This document shows, one piece after another, positions 12,091 to 24,159 of a stretch of DNA of 64,000 nt. Numbering within the stretch: position 1 is the stretch's first letter; each line of letters starts with the position of its first letter. The stretch covers positions 48,746,222-48,810,221 of the forward strand of contig NC_087069.1 of the NCBI RefSeq assembly GCF_963678635.1. The letters are read 5' to 3'. Source of the stretch: Symsagittifera roscoffensis (Eukaryota; Xenacoelomorpha; Acoela; Convolutidae). The translations under genes and the position numbers were made by a program. The notes beneath the pieces are model-generated. The model made no database searches, was not told the origin of the DNA, and worked only from the letters and a program-made list of their open reading frames with translations.

Positions 12091-12395
12091 ATCAAATGGT
12101 GCAATGGACTTTGAGATTTCTTTTCCCTATTTTTGGCTGAAATTGGTGTACTGTCATGAATAAAAAAAATGGCAGCAAAAGCTGGTCATACAATTTACAT
12201 ACAGTTATGCTCGAAAGGTGTCATAGAATTCCCAAAGAAAACGTGTATTGTTTTGGCAAAACGTTGGTGTTTTGTCAAGAGCAATAAAAATGTTTTAGCA
12301 AAAATTTTTTTTTATTTTTTTGCTCAAATGGTGTAATCGAACTTCAAAAGATTTTTTGATTTGGCATAAAATTTGATGTATCGTCATATATAAAA
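12091..12395. repeat. Older degenerate tandem repeats of about 115-119 bp
   Basis: Three diverged copies start near 12092 (TCAAATGG), 12211 (TCGAAAGG) and 12325 (TCAAATGG). They share an A/T-rich body with GGCAtAAA..TTGgTGTA-TGTCAt and an AAAATG tail. A fourth related copy is at about 10750-10860, and the set recurs at 14276-14640. They underlie the younger 163-bp and 2185-bp repeats. Confidence 0.6.
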
Positions 12396-14580
12396 AGAAT
12401 AAAATACTAACGGGTTTGCTTAAAAAACGCAATCACTTTATTCTTTAGCCGATTTCTATCAAGGCCATTTTTGAGCAGATGTGAAGTTGGTCACTTTTTT
12501 CCAGGAGGTTTTTTTGTGTTTTTCCAGTATTGATTCTTGGGTGGACTCAGTAAAAAGACCGGGGTTTTGTTGAGCCGGTTAGAACTCAGCTCAAAATGGC
12601 TCTGTTGCATTTACTTTTAGTTTGTCTGTTTGCTGGGTGACTTGCATAGGATAAACTCTCCGAAATTGTGACTTCATCAGTAACACCATCTGGCATCTAG
12701 CGGGTGAGCTTTGTGATCATCTAAGCAACCAAAAAAATAACACATGGACAAATTTTCAAGGTACTAGTTTAGAAAACAATTTGTTTCGCTGATAGACTAT
12801 CATTCAGACAGTATAAAAAATTTAAATGCTCTGCATCCTCCAAATGAATTTTTTCTTTTTTTTTGGCAAAACAATGGGTATTGTCATTAAAAAAAAATTG
12901 ACTAAATAGTTGTTATATAGTTTTCATACATTTTTAATCCAACGGTGTTCTCGAAATTCAAAAGATTTTCATCTAGTTTGGCATAAAAGTTGCTGTATCG
13001 TCATAAGCAAAAAAATGTTGGAAATTGTTTGACGAGCAATTTTTTGTACGAGCGAGCACAACTATGTGCTTTTCTATAAAACCGAAACTGAGGTCGTGAT
13101 GGTGAGTTTGAATGATTTTAGAAGAGGGCTCATTGTGAGATAAACCTTTGGAACTATCAACATGGTTTTTAGAGCGTTCTGTGAAGACTGAAAAGACACT
13201 CAGCAACTTTTCAAAAAATGCACAAAATTTGGTGCATTTTGATACCTAGTACCAAATTCGTTTCTGTCAACGAGAACGAGTACACACAAGACAGCGAATG
13301 TCATTAAAAAGTCTCAACAAAGAGATAGTTTTTAGAGCGTTCTGTGAAGACTGAAAAGACACTCAGCAACTTTTCAAAAGATGAACAAATTTTGGTGCAT
13401 TTTGATACCTAGTATCAAATTCGTGTCTGTCAACGAGAATGAGTACATACAAGACAGCGAATGTCATTAAAAAGTCTCAACAAAGAGATAGTTTTTAGAG
13501 CGTTCTGTGAAGACTGAAAAGACACTCAGCAACTTTTCAAAAGATGAACAAATTTTGGTGCATTTTGATACCTAGTATCAAATTCGTGTCTGTCAACGAG
13601 AACGAGTACATACAAGACAGCGAATGTCATTAAAAAGTCTCAAGAAAGAGATAGTTTTTAGAGCGTTCTGTGAAGACTGAAAAGACACTCAGCAACTTTT
13701 CAAAAGATGAACAAACTTTGGTGCATTTTGATACCTATTATCAAATTCGTTTCTGTCAACGAGAACGAGTACATACAAGACAGCGAATGTCATTAAAAAG
13801 TCTCAACAAAGAGATAGTTTTTAGAGCGTTCTGTGAAGACTGAAAAGACACTCAGCAACTTTTCAAAAGATGAACAAATTTTGGTGCATTTTGATACCTA
13901 GTATCAAATTAGTGTCTGTCAACGAGAACGAGTACATACAAGACAGCGAATGTCATTAAAAAGTCTCAACAAAGAGATTCTTTACATTTAAATAATTTTT
14001 TATACATTATCCTTATTATCAATAAATTTGAATAAGTAATCAAAAGTTAATCAAACAAAACAAACAAGTAGATCTAACAATAATCGATTCCCTTATGTAC
14101 GATTCTTATATTGTCATCTAAGTTCAGCTGTCATTTTTTCTGTTAAGCACGGTTTTCGTTAAACGTCCTTTGCGTAATGTTCCGGGTCGACCTCCATATA
14201 TCGAAGTTGCTAAGCATACAAATCCATAACTTGAATCTTTGAAAAAGTACTAAGTACACATATTCAATTGTTTTGATCAAATGGTGCAATGGACTTTGAG
14301 ATTTCTTTTCCCTATTTTTGGCTGAAATTGGTGTACTGTCATGAATAAAAAAAATGGCAGCAAAAGCTGGTCATACAATTTACATACAGTTATGCTCGAA
14401 AGGTGTCATAGAATTCCCAAAGAAAACTTGTATTGTTTTGGCAAAACGTTGGTGTTTTGTCAAGAGCAATAAAAATGTTTTAGCAAAAATTTTTTTTTAT
14501 TTTTTTGCTCAAATGGTGTAATCGAACTTCAAAAGATTTTTTGATTTGGCATAAAATTTGATGTATCGTCATATATAAAA
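12396..14580. repeat. 2185-bp tandem unit, second copy
   Basis: This is the immediate head-to-tail repeat of 10211-12395, with no spacer. Past 14580 the sequence continues as the natural extension of the unit's last subrepeat (AGCAAAACGTTTG). This suggests the original locus ended here and the first copy was added by unequal exchange. Confidence 0.95.
13165..13979. repeat. Minisatellite, 163 bp x 5 (second array)
   Basis: This is the same five-copy array carried in the second 2185-bp unit. The order of variant copies is preserved, so the whole array was duplicated as a block and not expanded independently. Confidence 0.95.
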
Positions 14581-15368
14581 AGCAAAACGTTTGAAATTAG
14601 TTTGACAATCACTTTTTTTGACGCAAATATCAAAAAAACATAAATTAGTTTTCAAAAAAGTAAATACACTCTTTTTCAATCGCAGAGCGACTTTTTTTCC
14701 AAGCAAACACAAACGAAAAAAACTTGCATGAAAAGTCTAATATTTTGCTAGTACAAATTAGTCCCAAAAACTAAATTACTTTTACGTTTGTCTTACTGTT
14801 TTCGTATCGAAAAAGCTCAAAAAGCCTATTCTTTGTACTGCAATTTTTTGTATACCTTTGCAATGCATGATTAATTACTTTTCATGCATTAATAAAAGAT
14901 TAATTACTTTTTGTTTTTATCAAAAATGCTATTCATACAATTCCACACAGAAAAACTCCCTAATGATAGACCTTTCCTGCAATTTGCTGTACTTATGGAA
15001 TGGCATAGAAACTAAAGGGCTAGCATTTTTCCATTCATGGAAGATTCATGATTAATTAGCAATTTTAGTCAACCAGGGATGGTCTGTTTGTTATTTTCAG
15101 AGGCAAGTCAATGTTTGAGAGAAAAATAAGTTTTCGTTTTTGCGAAAAATTGCAGCTGTGATTATGACATGTTGCACTAAAGCTCTTTTGCATCCAGTAC
15201 TTGATATAAAAATTTTATATTTTTTTCGTCGCCCCGATTTGATAAAAAAAATATTGAAGGACAAAATATACTAGATTGGTGGGATTTCTGTATTTAAAAG
15301 TGATCAAAGGGAGGATATTGGTCAGTTCATTGCAACTAATTTACGAGTCAACTAGTGTTTGACAAAAG
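14581..15368. other. Gene-free AT-rich stretch
   Basis: Apart from the tail of the degenerate repeats up to about 14640, I see nothing supportable here. Confidence 0.5.
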
Positions 15369-15836
15369 TGTTGCAACACAAATATAAAACAGAGTATAGA
15401 TGCATATAAAACAAGAGTTTAAATACCAAAAACAAGAACAGTTGGACAAGCGGCCTAAGCTAAAATGACGTAACGCCGACTATTTAGACATGAAAGTTGA
15501 CGTAAGTTCGACTCTCCCACCTGCCCATGTAATAATAAACCATACAGAGGGTTATATCCTATTTTAACTGTTTTTGGTTCTAATTTGGTTCAGCTTTGAT
15601 TAAGGCTGACCGCCCAAAAGAGCGATTTGGCTCAAGGACATTAACGACCAGTTCTTGTGGTTAGCTTGCGCCAATTTGTTTGTTGGAGCTGATTGTTGGG
15701 GAATTTTTTAACTTGTTTTACAGCATGTTTTGGATGAAATTAACACTATTAACGATGAATTTTGTATTGCCGAGAATACGAATTGATTATCGATTTTTCG
15801 GTTTCAAATTCATCCTATGGAGGTTTAGCTAGAATA
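15369..15836 (+). repeat. Probable 5' LTR
   Basis: It begins TGTTGCAACAC, inside a perfect 12-bp palindrome GTGTTGCAACAC. It matches 32433-32899 at roughly 80-85% by eye up to TTTAGC at 15829. The final seven bases are diverged, so the exact end is uncertain. Divergence between the two repeats implies an old insertion. Confidence 0.6.
15440..15537 (+). other. tRNA-like module in the 5' LTR (diverged)
   Basis: TGGACAAGCGG and AGTTCGACTCT sit where the 3' copy has consensus internal RNA polymerase III boxes A and B. Both boxes have mutated away from consensus here. Confidence 0.5.
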
Positions 15837-15839
15837 TTT

Positions 15840-15857
15840 TGGCACCCCAAAAGAGAC
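15840..15857 (+). promoter_or_regulatory. Candidate primer-binding site
   Basis: TGGCACCCCAAAAGAGAC lies three bases after the 5' LTR end. Retroelement primer sites usually start TGG, complementary to the tRNA CCA end. I cannot assign the tRNA. Confidence 0.35.
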
Positions 15858-16094
15858 ATTTTTGATCTCTATCCCCCGAATTATCATTCTTTAACCCCTT
15901 TTTTCCTTCGGTTGAATTTGGCAGCTAGGGAACACAAGTGGTGTGTTACCCCGACACGAGAATTTCCCGGACGCGAGAGTTTTGAGAGTTTCCCGGACAT
16001 GAGTTTAGTATTGCGACACAAGGGGCGCGGCACAAGGGACACAGTATCGACACAAGGGGCACGAGTGCTTTTGGCCGAAGTTGTTCAAGGGCAG

Positions 16095-16400
16095 TAGCGG
16101 ATTGCAGAGCGTCAATTGCGGGTTGTATAGCGTCTGTTGCGGATGGCAGGGGGTCTGTAGCTGATTGCAGAGCATCTGTTGCGAATTGAAAAGCGTCTGT
16201 TGCGGATTGCAGAGCGTCTGTTGTGGGTTGCAGGGGGTCTGTAGCTGATTGCAGAGCATCTGTTGCGGATTGCAGAGCGTCTGTTGCGGATCGCAGAGGT
16301 TCTCTAGCGGGTTGCAGAGGGTATGTGGCGGATTACAGAGCGTCTGCTGCGGATTGCAGAGGCAGCGTTAACGCAGACAGAGGGTCTGTGTCGTGTAGGA
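16095..16400. repeat. 21-bp GC-rich minisatellite in the element's leader
   Basis: About 14 imperfect copies of TGTTGCGGATTGCAGAGCGTC. The period is a multiple of three, so open frames cross it in several phases (VADCRAS-type repeats). These frames are a by-product of periodicity and not a gene. The stretch is markedly more GC-rich than its surroundings. Confidence 0.85.
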
Positions 16401-17467
16401 CCGGTGATCGCCCAATCTCCAAAACTGTAAGACTCGATTGGTTTAGAATAAAACTTTCCAATTGTGCTATAATTTTACATACGATGTACTATAAGCTAAA
16501 AAAATTTCCGCGAGCTAGCACTCGGTAATTTTTCTCAATACCCAAAATTTTTGGACAGTTCCGTTGAACTGAAATATCTTACAGCTACCTTATAGAAGAA
16601 CTGAATTGACATTTTTTCTCGATACTAAAACTATATGTAAACGAATATTATGTGAAGTAAAATTTTGGATATATGTGAACGGAATATTAATCCGTGAAAC
16701 TGGAACATAGACAAGAGGTACTGGACTAGTTTTTGGATTGCTTTATGACTCGAACCCGCTGATCAAAATTTTTAAAAAAATGTTGTGAAGAAATATAAAA
16801 AAAATTGCCAAAAAATCCTCAAAACGTCCCCATAATTCTTCGAAACTGTGCTGTAACATGACACCAACCTTATGTATTGTGGTCTGGTAGCGAAATATCA
16901 GTCAAATTAAGTTGAGTTTTTATCTTCCTCAGGTTTCTTCCGCGTGTGTTGTTGGAACTTAACCAATTTGCCTGATCCCCCATCCACCTTTGATGAAACT
17001 GAAAGCCAATTCGCTTCAAGTAAATCAGAGCCGTTTCAGCTCGTCCGATTAATGACTTCGTTGCGTGACAGTAATTTTAAGTGGTAAGGTACGGTTGTTT
17101 TAATTGAGTTAAGTTGAATTCCTTCATACTCATGTTTACTCCGTGTGTGTTGGGGGAGTTCAAGCGATCTACTTAATTTTCCAACCCCATTGGTACTTAA
17201 GCGTAACGTAGCCGTCGCATAGGTCCCTTAAGTGTATGTTAATCATTCTAGGAGCTAGTTCCTTGAATCACGCGCTTCGAAAACTTACACACTTCGAATT
17301 TGTCACACACTTGAATCACACACTTCGAATTTGTCACGACGCCATTAATAACTCGATAAGTAGGCAACAACAACCTCAAGTTGACTAGTGAGCTACCTGT
17401 CAATTTGTTATTGAGGAAGGACAAATATTTGTGCAATCATATACTGTAGACGTTACGGAAGCGATGA

Positions 17468-17773
17468 TATAGAGGAAAGTTTAGTTTCAACTGGTGTTTT
17501 TGTTCTGAAGGTCGTCAAAGACTTATCTCTAAGCGTAAAGCTAAGGACCAGGTAGTAATTGAGAAGTACAAAGAACTTCACCAGCCTCCTTTCCTTGAGT
17601 TAAAGACTCTCCTCCTTCTAAGGCGTCATAGCGCTAATCTTAACATCCCTAAGACTCGTAAGAAGTGGAACTGCTTACCACTCAGAGCTCAAAAAGCTGT
17701 GAAAAATAGGATTCAGGCAGAAGTTTTGAGACCTCAAGTCCCGCTACTGTGTAAACTAATGTTGATATATTAA
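17468..17773 (+). CDS. Leader ORF of about 101 codons, unknown, no ATG
   Basis: An open frame runs from just after TGA 17465 to TAA 17771. The Lys/Arg-rich product contains KAKDQVVIEKYKELHQPPF. It is preserved in all three units (21127-21432 and 24774-25079) without a stop, whereas gag just downstream is broken in every copy. It has no in-frame ATG, so it would need splicing from upstream or be a captured fragment of another gene. I do not recognise it. Confidence 0.35.
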   Translation, partial: YRGKFSFNWCFCSEGRQRLISKRKAKDQVVIEKYKELHQPPFLELKTLLLLRRHSANLNIPKTRKKWNCLPLRAQKAVKNRIQAEVLRPQVPLLCKLMLIY

Positions 17774-17867
17774 TGCAAACCTAATTATGTACCAAAACAG
17801 TATCTCATTTTATTAATTGTTTTCATTTTAGTGAGCATCCGTAAAATATTGTCATTTTGTGAAAAAC

Positions 17868-20379
17868 ATGGACGAAAAATTCCAAAATAGGATGCGCAAG
17901 TTATTTGAAACCCTTCTAAATCTAGAAATTGAGCTGCTTAAAGGTCACTCATTATTACTTGAGTACATTGAGAACAATAGTTGCACCACGTGTTTACAAA
18001 TGTAAAATTGCCTTGGAAAAAGTTGTTGACGTGAATGAGCAATTAATTAAGTTAGCGGGAAAAACGAAAAACCCTGTCAAATTATTGCTCAGCAAGACCG
18101 TTGGCCTAAGAAAAAAACCAAAATGAACGATAAAGTAATGCATGAATCTCAGTGTCAAGATGAGCCTTGACCCTTTGTCATTCCCAGCATCCAGCATTAC
18201 AGGAAGCAAGGGATCTTTACCACAAATTAGGTCGGAGACATCCTCACGCTCGTGCAAAACACGGGATTCAGAAGCACGAGTATCTGAAAACAAGTCTAAG
18301 GTCTCTAATAAGTCTAAAGAAAGTAAAAAACGTGAGTCACATGAGTCTGATAAATCTGCATCCACTCGTCATACCTCGACTGTTCACACTATGTCATCAA
18401 GTGAGAAACGGCATGAGTTAGCTTTTGTAAAACGAGCTGGAAGGGCAGTATCAGGTATCTTTAAGTTTTAAACAGCAAGAGAACCGTCTTAAGATCAAAC
18501 AAAGTCAGCTGGAAATAGAGCAATTGGCTTAAAGTTATAAAATGCAACTAATTGAAATGGAATTGAAAGCGTTTGAACTTGAGAATAATTCATCTGAGGT
18601 TGGAGAGAAGGTAGAGGAAAGTAACTCGACTAGAGGAAGTCTACCTATTTCAAAAGTAACAACTTATCGGACTAATGATTTGGTAGACTTTGTTAGTTCG
18701 CAGGCACCTCCTGACGGTACTAGTGCGCTAGGTTTGCTGGCCTTTACTCCTGTAACAGATTCGTCAGTACCGACCATGAGTTCAAACATAACTAATGATA
18801 GTTTTGCCAACGGGTCATTACCTGTCCCAATGTTACCGGCACAACCCAGTACTGGTTTTGTTTCTTTGTCACCTGGTGTTTGCTTCTGGTTTTGTTCATT
18901 TGTCACCTGGTGTTTGCTGATGGTGGCTTCTCATCTTCTGGAGTTAACCCACCGCTGGTTTTCTTTTCGGCACCTAATTGCCATGCAGCGTCAGTTCAGA
19001 CGCAACATAATATTCCCTTTGTTCCGCATATTGTGTCACCTAATATCAACAATTACTACACAAGTGATGCAAACTTATGGCGATTGGCTGCTACAACTCC
19101 GATCGTCACACCTGCTCAGTGTTGTAAAGATGGAAACATTTTTTCTAATGTGACAACTGTCGTCCCACCGGGTAATACCGCCGCCCCCTTACACTAGTGG
19201 TGGGACTGTGTATTTAAATACACTGCCAGTTCTTTCCCAACATGTTCCGCATTTTATCAATTACACTAATATTGGTTATCAGCCAGTCAACGAAGACTAC
19301 GCACCATCTTCCCCTTATCCGAACCAAGGTTGTTCATCGGATCGACCTCTCTCCGCTCGTGAATTTGCGAAATCATTAATGCATAGCCGCAATGATCATC
19401 TTCCTGAGTGGAAGTTAGCCCAGTTTGACGGCAACCCGTTGGTTTGGTCAGTTTAAGTCAACCTTTGATTCCGCTGTTCTCACCGATGATATCAAAACTG
19501 ACATACTTAAAAACACTCGTCACAGGCAAAGCAAAAACTGCAATTGCGGAGTTTGGTTATAGTGGTGTTATGTACAAAGATGCACTGGCCACCTTGCAAC
19601 GAAAGTTTGGGCAGCCTTACGCTATTGTTGGCGCGCATCTTGATAAGCTGAGTACCTTTCCACCACTTAAGTTGCAAAATACAAAAAATGTCATCAGTAT
19701 CTCTTCTGCCATATCTGGCCTCGTAGCAGTTTTCAAATCATTGTCATTCAACGATGTTCTACGGAGTGTTAACCTGTTAAGCCAAGCTGTTAGAAAACTT
19801 CCACCTGACCTCAAGGAAGCTTGCTCAATGCATACTGTTAGGAATAATTGGCAGCGCCAACACTCTAAGATTCTAATAACTGGTTGAAAGAAAAGGACGA
19901 GGGACATGAAAGAGTACGTGTACTGAATTTCAAGGCACCATGAACAAGTTAAGCCAAAAACAACCAAAGTTTTTGCAGCAAATACCAAGATTACTGGTAA
20001 AGCACAGGATACGTCTAATTTTCCGCCGTGCGTTTTGTGTAAAGATAGTCACGCATGGTGGAACTGTGCCGTTTTCAAGGAAAAAAATGCTACTCAGAGA
20101 GCAAAATACGTAGCTGAACAGAAACTTCGCTTCGCTTGCCTCAATGGCAATCATGGTTTCCGGAAATGTTCTGGAGCTAAAAAAAATTGTCAGAAGCCAG
20201 AGTGCGATAGCACACATAATGTTTTGCTCCATGGACCCGAAAAAATATTTCGTCGGAAGGAAAATCCAAATGTCTCAAATAAGGCTGGAACAAACAAGTC
20301 GCTATTAGTGATGTACATGACATTGAATCGTCTAAAGGGTTGTTTTCAATTGCAACACTTGGTGTGTCCTCGGATGTAA
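17868..20379 (+). pseudogene. gag: BEL/Pao gag with zinc knuckles, unit 1
   Basis: It starts at ATG 17868 (MDEKFQNRMRKLF) and is quickly frameshifted near 17995. It continues with a Ser/Lys/Glu-rich coiled-coil-like stretch (18142-18650). The gag core has LPEWKLAQFDGNPLVW (about 19400), shifts frame at 19450-19500, then has YLKTLVTGKAKTAI. This is the DUF1759-type domain of BEL/Pao gag proteins. CVLCKDSHAWWNC and later CxxC/H elements (20025-20240) form the zinc knuckles. Gag would package element RNA in the cytoplasm. At least five frame changes make it non-functional. Units 2 (21527 onward) and 3 (25174 onward) carry the same breaks. Confidence 0.8.
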
Positions 20380-20499
20380 AGAGTCTTCTGACGTTGGTTC
20401 TTTGTGATAAGGCATCGACACCCGGTTGTCTTGTTGACTTGTCAATTAGTGGTCTGAATTCAACCACCGTTGTTGAGACTCAGAGGGTCAAGTTCACAG

Positions 20500-23400
20500 C
20501 GAAACTGTGCTGTAACATGACACCAACCTTATGTATTGTGGTCTGGTAGCGAAATATCAGTCAAATTAAGTTGAGTTTTTATCTTCCTCAGGTTTCTTCC
20601 GCGTGTGTTGTTGGAACTTAACCAATTTGCCTGATCCCCCATCCACCTTTGATGAAACTGAAAGCCAATTCGCTTCAAGTAAATCAGAGCCGTTTCAGCT
20701 CGTCCGATTAATGACTTCGTTGCGTGACAGTAATTTTAAGTGGTAAGGTACGGTTGTTTTAATTGAGTTAAGTTGAATTCCTTCATACTCATGTTTACTC
20801 CGTGTGTGTTGGGGGAGTTCAAGCGATCTACTTAATTTTCCAACCCCATTGGTACTTAAGCGTAACGTAGCCGTCGCATAGGTCCCTTAAGTGTATGTTA
20901 ATCATTCTAGGAGCTAGTTCCTTGAATCACGCGCTTCGAAAACTTACACACTTCGAATTTGTCACACACTTGAATCACACACTTCGAATTTGTCACGACG
21001 CCATTAATAACTCGATAAGTAGGCAACAACAACCTCAAGTTGACTAGTGAGCTACTTGTCAATTTGTTATTGAGGAAGGACAAATGTTTGTGCAAGCATA
21101 TACTGTAGACGTTACGGAAGCGATGATATAGAGGAAAGTTTAGTTTCAACTGGTGTTTTTGTTCTGAAGGTCGTCAAAGACTTATCTCTAAGCGTAAAGC
21201 TAAGGACCAGGTAGTAATTGAGAAGTACAAAGAACTTCACCAGCCTCCTTTCCTTGAGTTAAAGACTCTCCTCCTTCTAAGGCGTCATAGCGCTAATCTT
21301 AACATCCCTAAGACTCGTAAGAAGCGGAACTGCTTACCACTCAGAGCTCGAAAAGCTGTGAAAAATAGGATTCAGGCAGAAGTTTTGAGACGTCAAGTCC
21401 CCCTACTGTGTAAACTAATGTTGATATATTAATGCAAACCTAATTACGTACCAAAACAGTATCTCATTTTATTAATTGTTTTCATTTTAGTGAGCATCCG
21501 TAAAATATTGTCATTTTGTGAAAAACATGGACGAAAAATTCCAAAATAGGATGCGCAAGTTATTTGAAACCCTTCTAAATCTAGAAATTGAGCTGCTTAA
21601 AGGTCACTCATTATTACTTGAGTACATTGAGAACAATAGTTGCACCACGTGTTTACAAATGTAAAATTGCCTTGGAAAAAGTTGTTGACGTGAATAAGCA
21701 ATTAATTATGTTAGCGGGAAAAACGAAAAACCCTGTCAAATTATTGCTCAGCAAGACCGTTGGCCTAAGAAAAAAACCAAAATGAACAATAAAGTAATGC
21801 ATGAATCTCAGTGTCAAGATGAGCCTTGACCCTTTGTCATTCCCAGCATCCAGCATTACAGGAAGCAAGGGATCTTTACCACAAATTAGGTCGGAGACAT
21901 CCTCACGCTCGTGCAAAACACGGGATTCAGAAGCACGAGTATCTGAAAACAAGTCTAAGGTCTCTAATAAGTCTAAAGAAAGTAAAAAACGTGAGTCACA
22001 TGAGTCTGATAAATCTGCATCCACTCGTCATACCTCGACTGTTCACACTATGTCATCAAGTGAGAAACGGCATGAGTTAGCTTTTGTAAAACGAGCTGGA
22101 AGGGCAGTATCAGGTATCTTTAAGTTTTAAACAGCAAGAGAACCGTCTTAAGATCAAACAAAGTCAGCTGGAAATAGAGCAATTGGCTTAAAGTTATAAA
22201 ATGCAACTAATTGAAATGGAATTGAAAGCGTTTGAACTTGAGAATAATTCATCTGAGGTTGGAGAGAAGGTAGAGGAAAGTAACTCGACTAGAGGAAGTC
22301 TACCTATTTCAAAAGTAACAACTTATCGGACTAATGATTTGGTAGACTTTGTTAGTTCGCAGGCACCTCCTGACGGTACTAGTGCGCTAGGTTTGCTGGC
22401 CTTTACTCCTGTAACAGATTCGTCAGTACCGACCATGAGTTCAAACATAACTAATGATAGTTTTGCCAACGGGTCATTACCTGTCCCAATGTTACCGGCA
22501 CAACCCAGTACTGGTTTTGTTTCTTTGTCACCTGGTGTTTGCTTCTGGTTTTGTTCATTTGTCACCTGGTGTTTGCTGATGGTGGCTTCTCATCTTCTGG
22601 AGTTAACCCACCGCTGGTTTTCTTTTCGGCACCTAATTGCCATGCAGCGTCAGTTCAGACGCAACATAATATTCCCTTTGTTCCGCATATTGTGTCACCT
22701 AATATCAACAATTACTACACAAGTGATGCAAACTTATGGCGATTGGCTGCTACAACTCCGATCGTCACACCTGCTCAGTGTTGTAAAGATGGAAACATTT
22801 TTTCTAATGTGACAACTGTCGTCCCACCGGGTAATACCGCCGCCCCCTTACACTAGTGGTGGGACTGTGTATTTAAATACACTGCCAGTTCTTTCCCAAC
22901 ATGTTCCGCATTTTATCAATTACACTAATATTGGTTATCAGCCAGTCAACGAAGACTACGCACCATCTTCCCCTTATCCGAACCAAGGTTGTTCATCGGA
23001 TCGACCTCTCTCCGCTCGTGAATTTGCGAAATCATTAATGCATAGCCGCAATGATCATCTTCCTGAGTGGAAGTTAGCCCAGTTTGACGGCAACCCGTTG
23101 GTTTGGTCAGTTTAAGTCAACCTTTGATTCCGCTGTTCTCACCGATGATATCAAAACTGACATACTTAAAAACACTCGTCACAGGCAAAGCAAAAACTGC
23201 AATTGCGGAGTTTGGTTATAGTGGTGTTATGTACAAAGATGCACTGGCCACCTTGCAACGAAAGTTTGGGCAGCCTTACGCTATTGTTGGCGCGCATCTT
23301 GATAAGCTGAGTACCTTTCCACCACTTAAGTTGCAAAATACAAAAAATGTCATCAGTATCTCTTCTGCCATATCTGGCCTCGTAGCAGTTTTCAAATCAT

Positions 23401-24159
23401 TGTCATTCAACGATGTTCTACGGAGTGTTAACCTGTTAAGCCAAGCTGTTAGAAAACTTCCACCTGACCTCAAGGAAGCTTGCTCAATGCATACTGTTAG
23501 GAATAATTGGCAGCGCCAACACTCTAAGATTCTAATAACTGGTTGAAAGAAAAGGACGAGGGACATGAAAGAGTACGTGTACTGAATTTCAAGGCACCAG
23601 GAACAAGTTAAGCCAAAAACAACCAAAGTTTTTGCAGCAAATACCAAGATTACTGGTAAAGCACAGGATACGTCTAATTTTCCGCCGTGCGTTTTGTGTA
23701 AAGATAGTCACGCATGGTGGAACTGTGCCGTTTTCAAGGAAAAAAATGCTACTCAGAGAGCAAAATACGTAGCTGAACAGAAACTTCGCTTCGCTTGCCT
23801 CAATGGCAATCATGGTTTCCGGAAATGTTCTAGAGCTAAAAAAAAATTGTAAGAAGCCAGAGTGCGATAGCACACATAATGTTTTGCTCCATGGACCCGA
23901 AAAAATATTTCGTCGGAAGGAAAATCCAAATGTCTCAAATAAGGCTGGAACAAACAAGTCGCTATTAGTGATGTACATGACATTGAATCGTCTAAAGGGT
24001 TGTTTTCAATTGCAACACTTGGTGTGTCCTCGGATGTAAAGAGTCTTCTGACGTTGGTTCTTTGTGATAAGGCATCGACACCCGGTTGTCTTGTTGACTT
24101 GTCAATTAGTGGTCTGAATTCAACCACCGTTGTTGAGACTCAGAGGGTCAAGTTCACAG
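20500..24159 (+). repeat. Leader-gag amplification unit 2
   Basis: This is an exact head-to-tail continuation of unit 1. A private extra A near 23838-23846 breaks the zinc-knuckle frame of this copy. It shares several variants with unit 3 (for example GCTCGAAAAGC in the leader ORF) that unit 1 lacks. Confidence 0.92.
21527..24039 (+). pseudogene. gag: BEL/Pao gag, unit 2 copy
   Basis: It is near-identical to the unit 1 gag, including its frameshifts. It differs by an extra base in an A run near 23840 that additionally breaks the zinc-knuckle region, and by a few substitutions. Confidence 0.8.

Larger units (their letters stand above)
10211..12395. repeat. 2185-bp tandem unit, first copy
   Basis: The unit starts at AGAATAAAATACTAACGGG and is repeated from 12396 with the same length. 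Only a handful of substitutions separate the two copies (for example at about 10931 versus 13118 and within GTTAGAATTC versus GTTAGAACTC). The duplication is therefore recent or an assembly duplication. No coding content is convincing. Confidence 0.95.
16841..20499 (+). repeat. Leader-gag amplification unit 1
   Basis: This is the first of three head-to-tail units of about 3659 bp that start CGAAACTGTGCTG and end inside the protease region at AAGTTCACAG. The other two start at 20500 and 24160. Units differ by scattered substitutions and small indels only. All carry the same gag frameshifts, so they arose by DNA-level tandem duplication after decay and not by retrotransposition. Confidence 0.92.

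Noticed and set aside
10788..13206. Identical 77-codon reverse-strand ORFs in both 2185-bp units
   Set aside because: They run from older repeats into the 163-bp array, start no recognisable domain, and are identical only because the units are near-identical.
16005..16528. VADCRAS-type repeat protein
   Set aside because: The 21-bp period keeps frames open by chance, and the opposite strand is equally open.
16841..17867. The repeated 5' part of the 3.66-kb units as a set of LTRs
   Set aside because: It does not occur at the 3' end of pol. The true end repeats adjoining the purine tract are the 467-bp sequences at 15369 and 32433.
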